DNA from: Reinekea marinisedimentorum
GTDB lineage: Bacteria > Pseudomonadota > Gammaproteobacteria > Pseudomonadales > Natronospirillaceae
NCBI RefSeq assembly: GCF_004341165.1
Contig: NZ_SLZR01000014.1
Span: 32,091 to 96,090 of the forward strand
DNA: 64,000 nt
Direction: 5' to 3'
In this document: piece after piece, positions 17,702 to 26,267 of the stretch
How positions within the stretch are numbered: position 1 is the first letter of the stretch
How the letters are laid out: the number at the start of each line of letters is the position of its first letter
Position numbers and translations under genes: made by a program
The notes under the pieces: generated by a model
Database searches by the model: none
The model's input: only the letters and a program-made list of their open reading frames with translations
Told to the model about the DNA's origin: nothing

Positions 17702-18336
17702 CTGCCTATTCAGTAACGCTTAGCCATTGCGAACAATTTCTGCACTCACTGGGTGCAGACAACCTGCCCAGGAAAAAGATCAGCGCGATGACATCGGAAA
17801 ACCGCGCCTGCTTTGCCAAGGTGATACGCGCCCAGCTGCGCGGCCTGGCCAACCTGCCATACGGCTTGGGGCTCGATAGAGCGGTTTATCTGGAACTGCT
17901 GCAGGCGGTGGATATTGAACCACTGACGCTAATGGATGACCGCTGGCAAAACCGAATGTCAATGTCACAGAAGCAGCGCTCTGAAATCCTTAACAATCTG
18001 ATAAACCTGCGAATGGCCGAACGAAACTCACTGGTCGAATTGCTGATCCAACACGCTAACGACCTGTCGCCCTATGCAACCCAGGCAGCCGTAGTCGTGG
18101 CTACAGCCTGCTTAAACCCGGCACACCTGTGGAAGACATTGGGTTTGGATTCGCGTGAAGAGCTAAAAATGTGGCTGACGCACAACTTCCCGACGCTCAC
18201 AGCCATGAACACAGACAACATGCGCTGGAAGCGCTTCTTTTACCTGCAGTTGTGCAAGGGCGAAGGCGACTATGTTTGCATGGCCCCGACCTGTAATGAA
18301 TGCACCAGCTACGAAGAGTGCTTTGTCACTGAGTAA
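17698..18336 (+). CDS. nifQ: NifQ, molybdenum donor protein
   Basis: 212 residues. The C-terminal Cys motif CMAPTCNECTSYEECF (C-x4-C-x2-C-x5-C) is the NifQ signature that holds a Mo-Fe-S cluster handed to the FeMo-co scaffold. The start overlaps the fdxN stop by four bases. It is the last nif gene on this side. The rhodanese and glutaredoxin genes that follow nifQ in some diazotrophs are absent here. Confidence 0.9.
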   Translation: MTAYSVTLSHCEQFLHSLGADNLPRKKISAMTSENRACFAKVIRAQLRGLANLPYGLGLDRAVYLELLQAVDIEPLTLMDDRWQNRMSMSQKQRSEILNNLINLRMAERNSLVELLIQHANDLSPYATQAAVVVATACLNPAHLWKTLGLDSREELKMWLTHNFPTLTAMNTDNMRWKRFFYLQLCKGEGDYVCMAPTCNECTSYEECFVTE

Positions 18337-18792
18337 GGTCAGCGATCCGCTTGCCGATCGTTGATAACACCTTTAAAAACGTTGTTAGAAAGACGGCCGG
18401 CGCTGACCCGGCCGGCCCACATAGAGAATACCTACCCCCACTGGCAGCAGCGCCATGATCAAGTTCACGACACGAAACACATGACGCCAGCTGAAACTGC
18501 CCACACCCCTGCTGCTAATTTTTTTAAGCCGCCTCTACTGAATGCACCCGTTTCAGGATGACTGCGCACAGCCTGGCTGTACCGGTGCTGGAAACCGGCT
18601 ATCTGCCCCCCCTACTGCGCCAACACCGCCACTTGCAAGTAACAGCTCAAACTGAGCGACATTGATGCAAAGCATTCGGCAGTGAGTTACCCGACAACAC
18701 GTTTGGACAAAGTTGTTCAAAATCATAGATATCAGAAAAATTGATACTATAATAAAAATCAAACTAACAAACTGATCTTAGCGGTACCCATC
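18337..18792. other. Intergenic region between nifQ and LysR gene
   Basis: A GC-rich GGCCGG/CCGGCC hairpin at 18395-18413 lacks a T-run. On the minus strand a 39-codon frame from a GTG at 18504 to 18385 encodes one hydrophobic segment (VVNLIMALLPVGVGILYVG), but there is no strong start and it may be a relic. Upstream of the LysR gene the sequence is AT-rich, with TATCA-N7-TGATA at 18730-18746, a candidate LysR-type site. Confidence 0.5.
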
Positions 18793-19737
18793 ATGATGAA
18801 GTATTCACTTAAACAGCTTTCGGTATTCGATGCTGTGGCCAGCCTGGAAAGTGTCAGCGGCGCAGCGCGAAAACTATCGCTTACTCAGTCAGCGGTGAGC
18901 ATGTCACTTTCGCAGCTGGAAAGCCTGCTTGGACGGCCACTGTTTATCCGCCAGGGTAACCGGCTGGTACTCAGTCACTGGGGTGAATGGCTCAGACCCC
19001 GTGCCAGACGGCTACTACAGGACGCCCAGCAGATTGAGCTCGGCCTGCATGATCATCATATCATCAGCGGTCGTTTTCAGATTGGCTCCAGCCAGACAGC
19101 CGGTCAACACCTGCTGCCCGACCTGATCACTAAAATTGATACTGACTTTCCACAGCTGCGAATAGATTTAAATGTCCGTAACACCAACAGCATTATTGAA
19201 GGTGTCATCAATTATGAATATCAGCTGGGTATTATTGAAGGTCGCTGCGATGACTCCCGCGTTCATCAGGAGCGCTGGATCGACGATTATCTGGTCATTG
19301 TTGCCGCACCAACCCATCCGTTTGCCCGCCATGCCGATGTCAGCCTGGCACAGCTGGAACAGGCCAAATGGGTGTTGCGGGAAAGCGGTGCCGGTACCCG
19401 CCGTATCTTCAACAGCGCGATTCATGGTCTGATCGACCACATCGACGTTTGGAAGGAGTTTGAGCAGGTTGCCATTCTTAAGGCAATGGCCATCAAAGGC
19501 CCCTACCTGACCTGCCTGCCCTATCTGGATGTAGAATGCGATGTTGAAAAGGGCAAGCTGGTGATTCTGCATACACCGCAGCTGAATATGGAGCGGTCAT
19601 TGTCGTTTATCTGGCGCAACGATGAGGTGGAGAACCCACTGCGGGATTGCGTTCTTTCGGAGGCGCACCGCATGGCTAAACGGCGTGAGCGTGAAAAGAA
19701 CCAGGTTGCCAATAAGATACCTGCGGTTAAGAAATAG
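18793..19737 (+). CDS. LysR-family transcriptional regulator
   Basis: 314 residues. An N-terminal winged helix (residues 3-62: LKQLSVFDAVASLESVSGAARKLSLTQSAVSMSLSQLE) is followed by a periplasmic-binding-protein-like effector domain. The sequence most resembles the YeiE/CbbR branch. ATG start at 18793, with a second Met next to it. It converges with focA-CBS, sharing the terminator at 19802-19832. TTGATA/TATCA elements occur both in its own promoter and upstream of focA, so it could control both; that is inference. The effector is unknown. Confidence 0.85.
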   Translation: MMKYSLKQLSVFDAVASLESVSGAARKLSLTQSAVSMSLSQLESLLGRPLFIRQGNRLVLSHWGEWLRPRARRLLQDAQQIELGLHDHHIISGRFQIGSSQTAGQHLLPDLITKIDTDFPQLRIDLNVRNTNSIIEGVINYEYQLGIIEGRCDDSRVHQERWIDDYLVIVAAPTHPFARHADVSLAQLEQAKWVLRESGAGTRRIFNSAIHGLIDHIDVWKEFEQVAILKAMAIKGPYLTCLPYLDVECDVEKGKLVILHTPQLNMERSLSFIWRNDEVENPLRDCVLSEAHRMAKRREREKNQVANKIPAVKK

Positions 19738-19801
19738 CACGCCGCTAATGCCCGGTGTGATCCGGGTTACCTCCGGTAAAAACCCTGCCGTTCCATCGGC
19801 C

Positions 19802-19832
19802 AAAAAAAAGGGCCTGCACTGCAGACCCTTTT
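19802..19832. terminator. Bidirectional terminator between LysR gene and focA-CBS
   Basis: AAAAGGG / CCCTTTT stem with an inner CTG/CAG pairing. The minus side gives eight Ts, a strong end for focA-CBS; the plus side gives four Ts after the LysR gene. Confidence 0.8.
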
Positions 19833-19854
19833 AGATTCAATTAACTTGATGCTA

Positions 19855-21420
19855 TCAGGCTTTGCTCAGCTCCGAGCTGACCCGACGCACCGCCGCCGGC
19901 TCTGAGCCTTCTTCAGTAACCACGGAAGCTAGGTGCTTAATGATATCGATGCGGCGGATGACACCACACAGCGTATCCTGATGAACCACCGGATATACAC
20001 TCGGACGCTGAGCGCGTGCAGTTTTCAGACGCTCTTCATAGCTTTGATAGACATTAGCGGTGATAAAGCCGGAATCATTTACCGGGAACAGCTTTTCACG
20101 GTCAACGGTCATGAATTCAATCAGGTCAACAATGGAATTTCCCGGTTCAACAGTTAACACATCTGTTTGCATGATATCGCGAATGCGCCAGTCTGATGCT
20201 GCAGAGAACTCTTCAGACCACAGGTAGCGCAGTACATCGTGCTCAGAAACCACACCCAGCAGGCGCTGTTGGGTATCGGCAACCGGTAACACTCGAACAT
20301 CCTGCTCTGCCATGATGCGCAGTGTTTCCACCAGTGTCATATCTGGGCTCAGAACAATCGCGTTGGCAATCATCAGGTCTCGTACGGTAGCTTTCTTCAT
20401 TGCAGTATTCATAATTTTTTTCTCTCCGGAAATTTCAGTATTGGTCGGTTGTGCGGTAATGGGTTGGTTAGAAACGAGTTTTAGTGCTGAGGTATGGGTT
20501 GTGACCGGGGCCACTGCGACCGGTGCGGCCGCCGCCGGTTTTTTATCGACCAGCCAGTAGCCGATGCCGACAAACAAGCCGCCACCCACAATGTTGCCCA
20601 GCGTCACGGGGATCAGGTTCTTGCTGATAAAGTTAGCGATGGTTAAGTCTGCAAATTCATGAGCCGATGAACCGAGGCTCGTAAAGAACTCAGGGCTTGC
20701 CAGCGCTTTGATGCTCAAACCAAGCGGCACCATAAACATGTTGGCGATGCTGTGTTCAAAGCCACTGGAAACAAACATCGCCACCGGCAGAATAAGCAGG
20801 AAGGTTTTCGCCATGACGTCTTTGGTGGCAAAGGTCATCCATACGCCCAGGCAGACCATTAGGTTACATAAAATGCCCAGTGAGAATGCCTGCAGCCAGG
20901 TGTGTTGCAGCTTGTGGTGAGCGATGTGTATGGCGTTCAGGCCCCAGGCACCGGCGTCCAGGTCAAACATTTTGCCCCCGGTAACCAGGGCCAGCATGAG
21001 CATGGCGCCAACAAAGTTACCTGCATAGACTCGAGCCCAGCAGCCCAGCATCTGCCCGGTGCTGATGCGCTGCTGCGCCCAGGCAATGGAGGTTAAAACG
21101 GTACTGGTAAACAGCTCGCCACCGGCAATGACCACCAGGATAAGCCCCAGGCTGAATGCAATACCGCCGGTCAGGCGTACCAGCCCCCAAGAGGCTTCGT
21201 GTCCGGCACCCGTGGTAACGGTGATATAAAAGACAAAGGCGATCGCGATAAAAGCACCGGCAAATACAGCCAGACCAAAAGACTGAGCAAACGATTTTTC
21301 AGCTTTGGCTTTACCGTAGTCGCCCGCCTCTTCAGTAAGAGACTTCTTAACAGGCTTAGGCACTTCAACGGGTGGCATGCCAGTAAAGCGTCTGACAACT
21401 GTAGGCTGTGCACTGTTCAT
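19855..21420 (-). CDS. focA: FocA-type formate channel fused to a CBS-domain pair
   Basis: 521 residues. Residues 40-300 form a formate/nitrite transporter with six helices. Close FocA segments are GGELFTSTVL, HKLQHTWLQAFSLGILCNLMV and MFVSSGFEHSIANMFMVPLG, the latter including the conserved pore-region His. After an Ala/Thr-rich linker, residues 340-510 form two CBS motifs (VRDLMIANAIVLSPDMTLVE and IRDIMQTDVLTVEPG), which often bind adenine nucleotides. Ordinary FocA is about 285 residues and lacks them, so nucleotide gating or sensing is possible. The ATG overlaps the stop of a 19-codon leader ORF and has GGGAG upstream. An internal ribosome binding site may also give the CBS part alone. 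Confidence 0.88.
   Translation of the reverse strand: MNSAQPTVVRRFTGMPPVEVPKPVKKSLTEEAGDYGKAKAEKSFAQSFGLAVFAGAFIAIAFVFYITVTTGAGHEASWGLVRLTGGIAFSLGLILVVIAGGELFTSTVLTSIAWAQQRISTGQMLGCWARVYAGNFVGAMLMLALVTGGKMFDLDAGAWGLNAIHIAHHKLQHTWLQAFSLGILCNLMVCLGVWMTFATKDVMAKTFLLILPVAMFVSSGFEHSIANMFMVPLGLSIKALASPEFFTSLGSSAHEFADLTIANFISKNLIPVTLGNIVGGGLFVGIGYWLVDKKPAAAAPVAVAPVTTHTSALKLVSNQPITAQPTNTEISGEKKIMNTAMKKATVRDLMIANAIVLSPDMTLVETLRIMAEQDVRVLPVADTQQRLLGVVSEHDVLRYLWSEEFSAASDWRIRDIMQTDVLTVEPGNSIVDLIEFMTVDREKLFPVNDSGFITANVYQSYEERLKTARAQRPSVYPVVHQDTLCGVIRRIDIIKHLASVVTEEGSEPAAVRRVSSELSKA
20410..20431 (-). promoter_or_regulatory. Internal ribosome binding site and ATG for a separate CBS protein
   Basis: Inside focA-CBS the minus strand has CCGGAGAG about ten bases before an in-frame ATG at 20412 (codon 337: MNTAMKKATVRDLM). 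This codon opens precisely at the CBS module. Translation from here would give a 185-residue two-CBS protein. Confidence 0.45.
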
Positions 21421-21476
21421 AGCACGCTCCCGTTATTGGTAACAGTTGCCTCACCCTGAGACTGGGGTAACAGCAT
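21417..21476 (-). CDS. 19-codon leader ORF upstream of focA
   Basis: ATG at 21476 with AAGGAG six bases upstream, encoding MLLPQSQGEATVTNNGSVL and ending in a TGA that overlaps the focA ATG (ATGA). The strong ribosome binding site and exact overlap suggest translational coupling or a regulatory leader peptide. No function is recognisable from the peptide. It is far below the length at which coding bias can be judged. Confidence 0.4.
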   Translation of the reverse strand: MLLPQSQGEATVTNNGSVL

Positions 21477-21488
21477 AGGTTTCTCCTT

Positions 21489-22040
21489 AAAATAATTCGG
21501 TGTAACGCCGTAGCGCCAACTAACCTTAGCGCCCCGACAAAAATAAAAAAAATTGATAATTTTTAGGGTAGGTATCAATAAGCATTATTTTAAGGAGTGC
21601 ACGGAAGCGAAGCAGCAGACCAACAAGGCACACACAACCCAGGGCCAGCTACCGCCAACCACCAGCGGAATAGCCTTGTGGTAGCTACGCGGGCAGGCAA
21701 AGGCACCGAAAACACAGGGCTTCCGGCCGGTTCAAGGAAAACGGGAGAATGACTAAGGCGTCAACACAGCGGGCCATGGCCACTTAAATAAAATTGATAC
21801 TGAGTTTCAAAGGCAGCGCAGCCCGGAACGACAAGACAGAGAGCTCAGAGTAGCGGTGCAGGATGAGCAGCTGCCAACCCGATAGTTATCAAATCTGCAA
21901 TGAATTAACAGAATCTATACAAAAAGCCTTTTAGTTGACCTCTGAGTCAATGACTAACCCTATTAGAACCAGTAAAATTCGCGGCCTTTTTTTAACCACA
22001 AACCCATAACTCATAATAATTATTGCTTTACGGAGTCAAA
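21489..22040. other. Intergenic region between focA leader and NSS gene
   Basis: Divergent promoter region of about 550 bases without a supportable gene. TTGATA (21553-21558) and TATCAA (21573-21578) form an inverted pair with a 14-base spacer; a further TTGATA occurs at 21794. No FNR box (TTGAT-N4-ATCAA) was found. No repeat or RNA gene is recognised. Confidence 0.5.
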
Positions 22041-23420
22041 ATGACGCAACAAACCACCTCTCGCGATGGTTTTTCCAGTCGCTTAGGTATTATCGCTGCA
22101 GCCGCAGGTTCTGCTATCGGCTTAGGTAACATCTGGAAATTCCCTTACATCACCGGTGAATACGGTGGCGCTGCCTTCATTCTTATGTATTTAGGCTGTA
22201 TTGCACTGATCGGTCTGCCGGTCATGCTGTCTGAATTTGTTATCGGCCGGCGCGCACAAACCAACGCTTTTGGCGCATTCAAAAAAGAAGCTCCGGGCAC
22301 ACCATGGTTTCTGACCGGCATTATGGGCATTATCACGGCCTTTATTATTCTCTCGTTCTACGGTGTTGTTGCCGGCTGGACACTGCATTACATCTTCCTG
22401 GCTATCACCAACAGCTTTGCCGGTGCATCTGCCGATGAGCTTGGTGGTACCTTCGTCAGCTTTATCTCCAGCCCGGGCATGCCGGTCTTCTGGCAAGGCG
22501 TATTCATGGCACTGACCGTGGGCGTTGTATTGGGTGGTGTTAAAAACGGTATTGAGCGCTATTCAAAAATATTGATGCCTCTGCTTCTGGTGATGCTGAT
22601 CATCCTGGCATTCCGTGCCATGACGGTGAAAGGTGCTGCAGAGGGCATTGCCTTCCTGTTTAAGCCAGATTTCAGCAAGCTGACCATGGAAGCACTGATG
22701 GCAGCACTGGGCCATGCCTTCTTCAGCTTGTCGCTGGGTATGGGCGCCATGATGACCTACGGCTCTTATATTGGTAAGCAAGAAAACCTGGGCAAAACGG
22801 CCGTTCAGGTGTGTATTGCCGATACCGCCATTGCTCTGATTGCCGGCCTGGCGATCTTCCCTGCCGTTTTTGCATTCGGCATTGAGCCATCTGCCGGCCC
22901 TGGTCTGGTATTCATTACCCTGCCAAACGTATTTGCGCAAATGGCTTTCGGCCAGCTGTTCGCCGTTATCTTCTTCGTTCTGTTAGCCGTTGCGGCGTTG
23001 ACCTCAGCCATCTCCCTGATGGAGGTTGTGGTTGCCTACTTCGATGAAGAGTTTGGCTGGAAACGTTCAACCTCGACCATCAGTGTTGCTGTTTCCATGA
23101 CCTTTACCGGCGCGATTCTGTCTCAGGGCAACGGTGCCTGGAGTGGCTTTGAACTGCCGTTCCTGCTGGGCGGCGAAGTCATTACCATGAACATCTTCGA
23201 TTGGTTCATTACCCTGACCGACCAGTTATTACCGCTGGGTGGCCTGTTGGTTGCGCTGTTTATCGGCTGGCAGCTGGACAGAAACGAAATCGAAGACGAG
23301 CTGACAAACCACGGCAAGCTCAAGCTGGCTTACCTGGGTGCGTATCGGATTGTGATCAAGTTTATTGCGCCGTTGCTGATCGCGATTGTGTTCCTATCTG
23401 CCATCTTCGGAATTGTCTAA
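22041..23420 (+). CDS. Sodium-dependent NSS-family transporter
   Basis: 459 residues, about eleven to twelve membrane helices. The first helix, AAAAGSAIGLGNIWKFPYITGEYGGAAFI, is the signature of neurotransmitter:sodium symporters (LeuT-like) with the unwound Na+/substrate site. These import amino acids or related amines with Na+ in the inner membrane. The ATG at 22041 has CGGAG upstream; a TTG at 22023 in the same frame lies before that site. The substrate cannot be read from sequence. A strong terminator follows. Confidence 0.9.
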   Translation: MTQQTTSRDGFSSRLGIIAAAAGSAIGLGNIWKFPYITGEYGGAAFILMYLGCIALIGLPVMLSEFVIGRRAQTNAFGAFKKEAPGTPWFLTGIMGIITAFIILSFYGVVAGWTLHYIFLAITNSFAGASADELGGTFVSFISSPGMPVFWQGVFMALTVGVVLGGVKNGIERYSKILMPLLLVMLIILAFRAMTVKGAAEGIAFLFKPDFSKLTMEALMAALGHAFFSLSLGMGAMMTYGSYIGKQENLGKTAVQVCIADTAIALIAGLAIFPAVFAFGIEPSAGPGLVFITLPNVFAQMAFGQLFAVIFFVLLAVAALTSAISLMEVVVAYFDEEFGWKRSTSTISVAVSMTFTGAILSQGNGAWSGFELPFLLGGEVITMNIFDWFITLTDQLLPLGGLLVALFIGWQLDRNEIEDELTNHGKLKLAYLGAYRIVIKFIAPLLIAIVFLSAIFGIV

Positions 23421-23450
23421 GACACTCCGATAGCGACAGAGAGACCTTCC

Positions 23451-23477
23451 AAGCCCTGGCATTGCCGGGGCTTTTTA
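23451..23477 (+). terminator. Intrinsic terminator after NSS transporter
   Basis: AAGCCCTGG / CCGGGGCTT stem (one G-T pair), loop CATTG, then TTTTAT. It begins 30 bases after the stop. Confidence 0.85.
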
Positions 23478-23689
23478 TTGCCTGCCCACTGCATAAAAGC
23501 GCCTCTTCAGCCACGGCAAGTCCGAGCCAGTAACAGCCCTGCAGCCTCAGGGCAATCGCGTCGGTCAATGGAATTGGGGGCAGCACCGTGCCTTTGAATG
23601 AGCATACAATTTTACCTACCGCGGTATATTTTTTGATAAACTCCGCCCGCTTTGCAATCTTACCGCCCAACCCACTAAGGAAAAGAGCC

Positions 23690-24469
23690 ATGCGTAAACT
23701 ATTCACGGCCTGTTTTTGCGCCCTCGCTTCAACATTCGCACTCGCTGCCGACTTGCCCGACCTGCAAGGGCGAGAGGTTTATGCCGTTACCGAAAACGCC
23801 TACACACCGCTGAACTTTGTAGACCCGAAAACCGGCGAAGGCATCGGCTGGGAATACGACGCAATGAACGAGATCGGCCGTCGCCTGAATATGCGCATTA
23901 AGTGGAACCTGAGCAGCTGGGACACCATGATTCAAGCTGTGCACACCAGCCAGTACGACATCGGTATGGATGGCATCACGATTAATGATGAACGAAAAAA
24001 GAAAGTTGATTTCTCCGATGCCTACATGATCTCCCAACAATTCATGCTGGTGCGTGCCGATGAAACACGCTTCAGCAATGCCGAGAGCTTTGCGGCCAAC
24101 AGCGACCTTCTGGCCGGTGCTCAACCGGGTACGACTAACTTCTATGTTGCCGTTTACGATGTACTGGACGGAGACGAAGCAAACCCGCGTATCAAATTAT
24201 TTGAAACCTTTGGGGCATCGGTGCAGGCACTGAAGACTGGCGATGTCGATACCGTGCTGATGGATAACACCTCTGCTCAGGGCTACATAGGTGCCAACCC
24301 AGGTGCTTTTAAAGTCATTGGTGATGCTTTGGGCACTGAAGAGTTTGGCTTCATTCTTACGCCCGGCTCAGACTTAACAGCGCCGATTAACGCCGCGTTA
24401 CAGTCAATGCAGGAAGACGGCACCCTGGAACAACTGAACCAGAAGTGGTTCTTTGAATACAATCAATAA
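23690..24469 (+). CDS. Polar amino acid-type ABC substrate-binding protein
   Basis: 259 residues. A signal peptide ([20 protein letters not shown]) is followed by a family 3 solute-binding fold: [33 protein letters not shown], the [23 protein letters not shown] signature and [12 protein letters not shown]. The ATG at 23690 has AAGGA upstream; the frame is open further upstream but without a signal sequence. It binds an amino acid or similar small molecule in the periplasm. It is followed 33 bases later by its permease. Confidence 0.88.
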   Translation: MRKLFTACFCALASTFALAADLPDLQGREVYAVTENAYTPLNFVDPKTGEGIGWEYDAMNEIGRRLNMRIKWNLSSWDTMIQAVHTSQYDIGMDGITINDERKKKVDFSDAYMISQQFMLVRADETRFSNAESFAANSDLLAGAQPGTTNFYVAVYDVLDGDEANPRIKLFETFGASVQALKTGDVDTVLMDNTSAQGYIGANPGAFKVIGDALGTEEFGFILTPGSDLTAPINAALQSMQEDGTLEQLNQKWFFEYNQ

Positions 24470-24502
24470 GTCGCCTTCAGGTGGCTCTGCCACCTGCACT
24501 CT

Positions 24503-25312
24503 ATGATTAAAAAACCATTAAAAAAGCTTTCCGACACACCCTGGTGGCTGTTGGCCGCCAGCGTTCTTGCCATCGTTTTTGTCTGGCAACTGTTCACTGA
24601 CGACAGCTATAAAGTCATCGTGAATGCGCTTTCCAGGGGTATTGGTACAACGATATTCGTTTCATTGCTGGCGTTTATTCTGGCCACCCTGCTCGGCCTG
24701 CTGGTCGCGCTGATGAAGGGCTCGGAAATTCGGCTGGTACGGGAAATCGCCACCTTTTATATCGAAATAGTTCGTGGCATTCCCATGCTGGTGCTGCTGT
24801 TTTACATCGCCTTTGTTGGAGCACCGCAACTGGTGGCGGTGTTCAACTGGCTGTGTACCTACCCGATTAAATGGCAGTGGTTTGATGCCATGACCATTCG
24901 CGATTTCAACTTCACGGCGCGCGCTATTTTCGCGCTGACGATAGGCTACAGCGCCTTCATTGCCGAGGTGTTTCGCGCCGGCATCGAAGCGGTTGCCAAG
25001 GGACAGACGGAAGCCGCTCAATCGCTGGGCCTGAGCCGAATGCAAACCTTCCGGTTAGTTGTGTGGCCACAGGCGTTGCGCACCATCCTTCCGCCGCTGG
25101 GTAACGATTTTGTGTCGATGATAAAAGATTCAGCATTGGTCAGCGCACTGGGTGTGCAGGATATAACCCAGCTCGGCAAAATCTATTCTTCCTCAACCTT
25201 TATGTTCTTTGAAACCTACAATGTGGTGGCGTTTTTATACCTGGTGCTCACTATCCTGCTGTCACTGGCCGTGAAATGGCTGGAGTACTCCTTTAAAAAG
25301 CAGACGCGATAG
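24503..25312 (+). CDS. Amino acid ABC transporter permease
   Basis: 269 residues, HisMQ/GlnP type. The membrane segments begin near residue 15. The cytoplasmic coupling loop EAAQSLGLSRMQTFRLVVWPQALRTILPPLGNDFVSMIKDSALVS is intact. It pairs with the binding protein just upstream. No ATP-binding subunit gene lies next to it: the next gene is a convergent LysE exporter. The ATPase must be encoded elsewhere or shared with another system. Confidence 0.9.
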   Translation: MIKKPLKKLSDTPWWLLAASVLAIVFVWQLFTDDSYKVIVNALSRGIGTTIFVSLLAFILATLLGLLVALMKGSEIRLVREIATFYIEIVRGIPMLVLLFYIAFVGAPQLVAVFNWLCTYPIKWQWFDAMTIRDFNFTARAIFALTIGYSAFIAEVFRAGIEAVAKGQTEAAQSLGLSRMQTFRLVVWPQALRTILPPLGNDFVSMIKDSALVSALGVQDITQLGKIYSSSTFMFFETYNVVAFLYLVLTILLSLAVKWLEYSFKKQTR

Positions 25313-25352
25313 CCCTTTAAACGCTGCCGAAGCCCAGGCGTAACATCATTCG

Positions 25353-25372
25353 AAGCCGGGGTTGTCCGGCTT
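25353..25372. terminator. Hairpin between convergent permease and LysE genes
   Basis: AAGCCGG / CCGGCTT stem with 6-base loop, 40 bases after the permease stop and just before the LysE-gene stop. It has no T-run, so it is a weak or bidirectional terminator candidate. Confidence 0.4.
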
Positions 25373-25373
25373 A

Positions 25374-25988
25374 TCACCGGCCTAAGGCCAGCGCCGTACC
25401 AAACGCAACGAAGATGCCACCGGTAACCCGATGAAACCATTTCTGAACCTTCTCAGAGCTGATTTTATCGGCCACCCGGGCCGCCAACGCTGCATATAAA
25501 GCCAGAACGACAAATGACGCCCCTGCCGAAACCAGGCTGAGCACCACAAATTGCACCACCACCGGCTGCGCCGTGTCGACAAACTGCGGCAACAGCGCGG
25601 TCGCAAAGGCAATCGCCTTGGGGTTGCTCATGCCGACAAAGTACGACTCACGGAATACCTCGAACGATGAAACCTCTTCTCTCAGCACATCGCCAGACAT
25701 TCTCATCTTACCGCCTTTATTCATGAGTGCTTTGATGCCGAGGTAAACCAGATAAAGGCCGCCAAGCACCTTCATAACGGTAAAGATCAATACCGAGGAG
25801 AGAATGATGGCCCCCAGGCCAACCGCGGAAATGCAGTAGAGCGTTAGCAGCGCCGTACAATTGCCCAGAATGCCTTTCAGTGCCCGCCAGTAACCGAACT
25901 GAACGGCATTTTTAATTGCCGTAAAAACCGCTGGCCCCGGCAACAGCGACGCCGTTGAGGTAATCAGTAAAAACAGAAGAATTTCCAT
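25374..25988 (-). CDS. LysE/RhtB-family amino acid exporter
   Basis: 204 residues with about six hydrophobic segments. The N-terminus FLLITSTASLLPGPAVFTAIKNAVQFG with the PGP motif is the family hallmark, as is SYFVGMSNPKAIAFATALLPQFV in the middle. Such proteins export amino acids such as homoserine, threonine or lysine from the cytoplasm. ATG start at 25988. It stands alone and converges with the ABC permease gene. Confidence 0.88.
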   Translation of the reverse strand: MEILLFLLITSTASLLPGPAVFTAIKNAVQFGYWRALKGILGNCTALLTLYCISAVGLGAIILSSVLIFTVMKVLGGLYLVYLGIKALMNKGGKMRMSGDVLREEVSSFEVFRESYFVGMSNPKAIAFATALLPQFVDTAQPVVVQFVVLSLVSAGASFVVLALYAALAARVADKISSEKVQKWFHRVTGGIFVAFGTALALGR

Positions 25989-26267
25989 GCTGTGTCCTTA
26001 AGGCTGTACACCGACTGCAGCCTTCAACATTAACGCCATTTGAACGGAAAGTCTGCTGCTGCAGGGCCTTTGTCGTTCATTTAACAGGCTAAACCACACG
26101 CCTCGCGCGTTAATCAGGCGCTTTTGGCGAACATCCGGTGCGATTAAAATAGTGTTAACAGGCGCTCAGCAAATAAAGCGGCCTTGAGTACGGTTTAGCA
26201 CTCCATTATCGGGCAATTCTGCTACACTGCGCGCAAAATTCGAACACCCACCCCGAGGTTACTTTTT

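Noticed and set aside
18361..18561. 66-codon plus-strand frame after nifQ
   Set aside because: No ribosome binding site, no family resemblance, overlaps a GC hairpin; treated as non-coding.
21541..21900. FNR box upstream of focA
   Set aside because: TTGATA motifs occur, but none has the TTGAT-N4-ATCAA spacing required for FNR.
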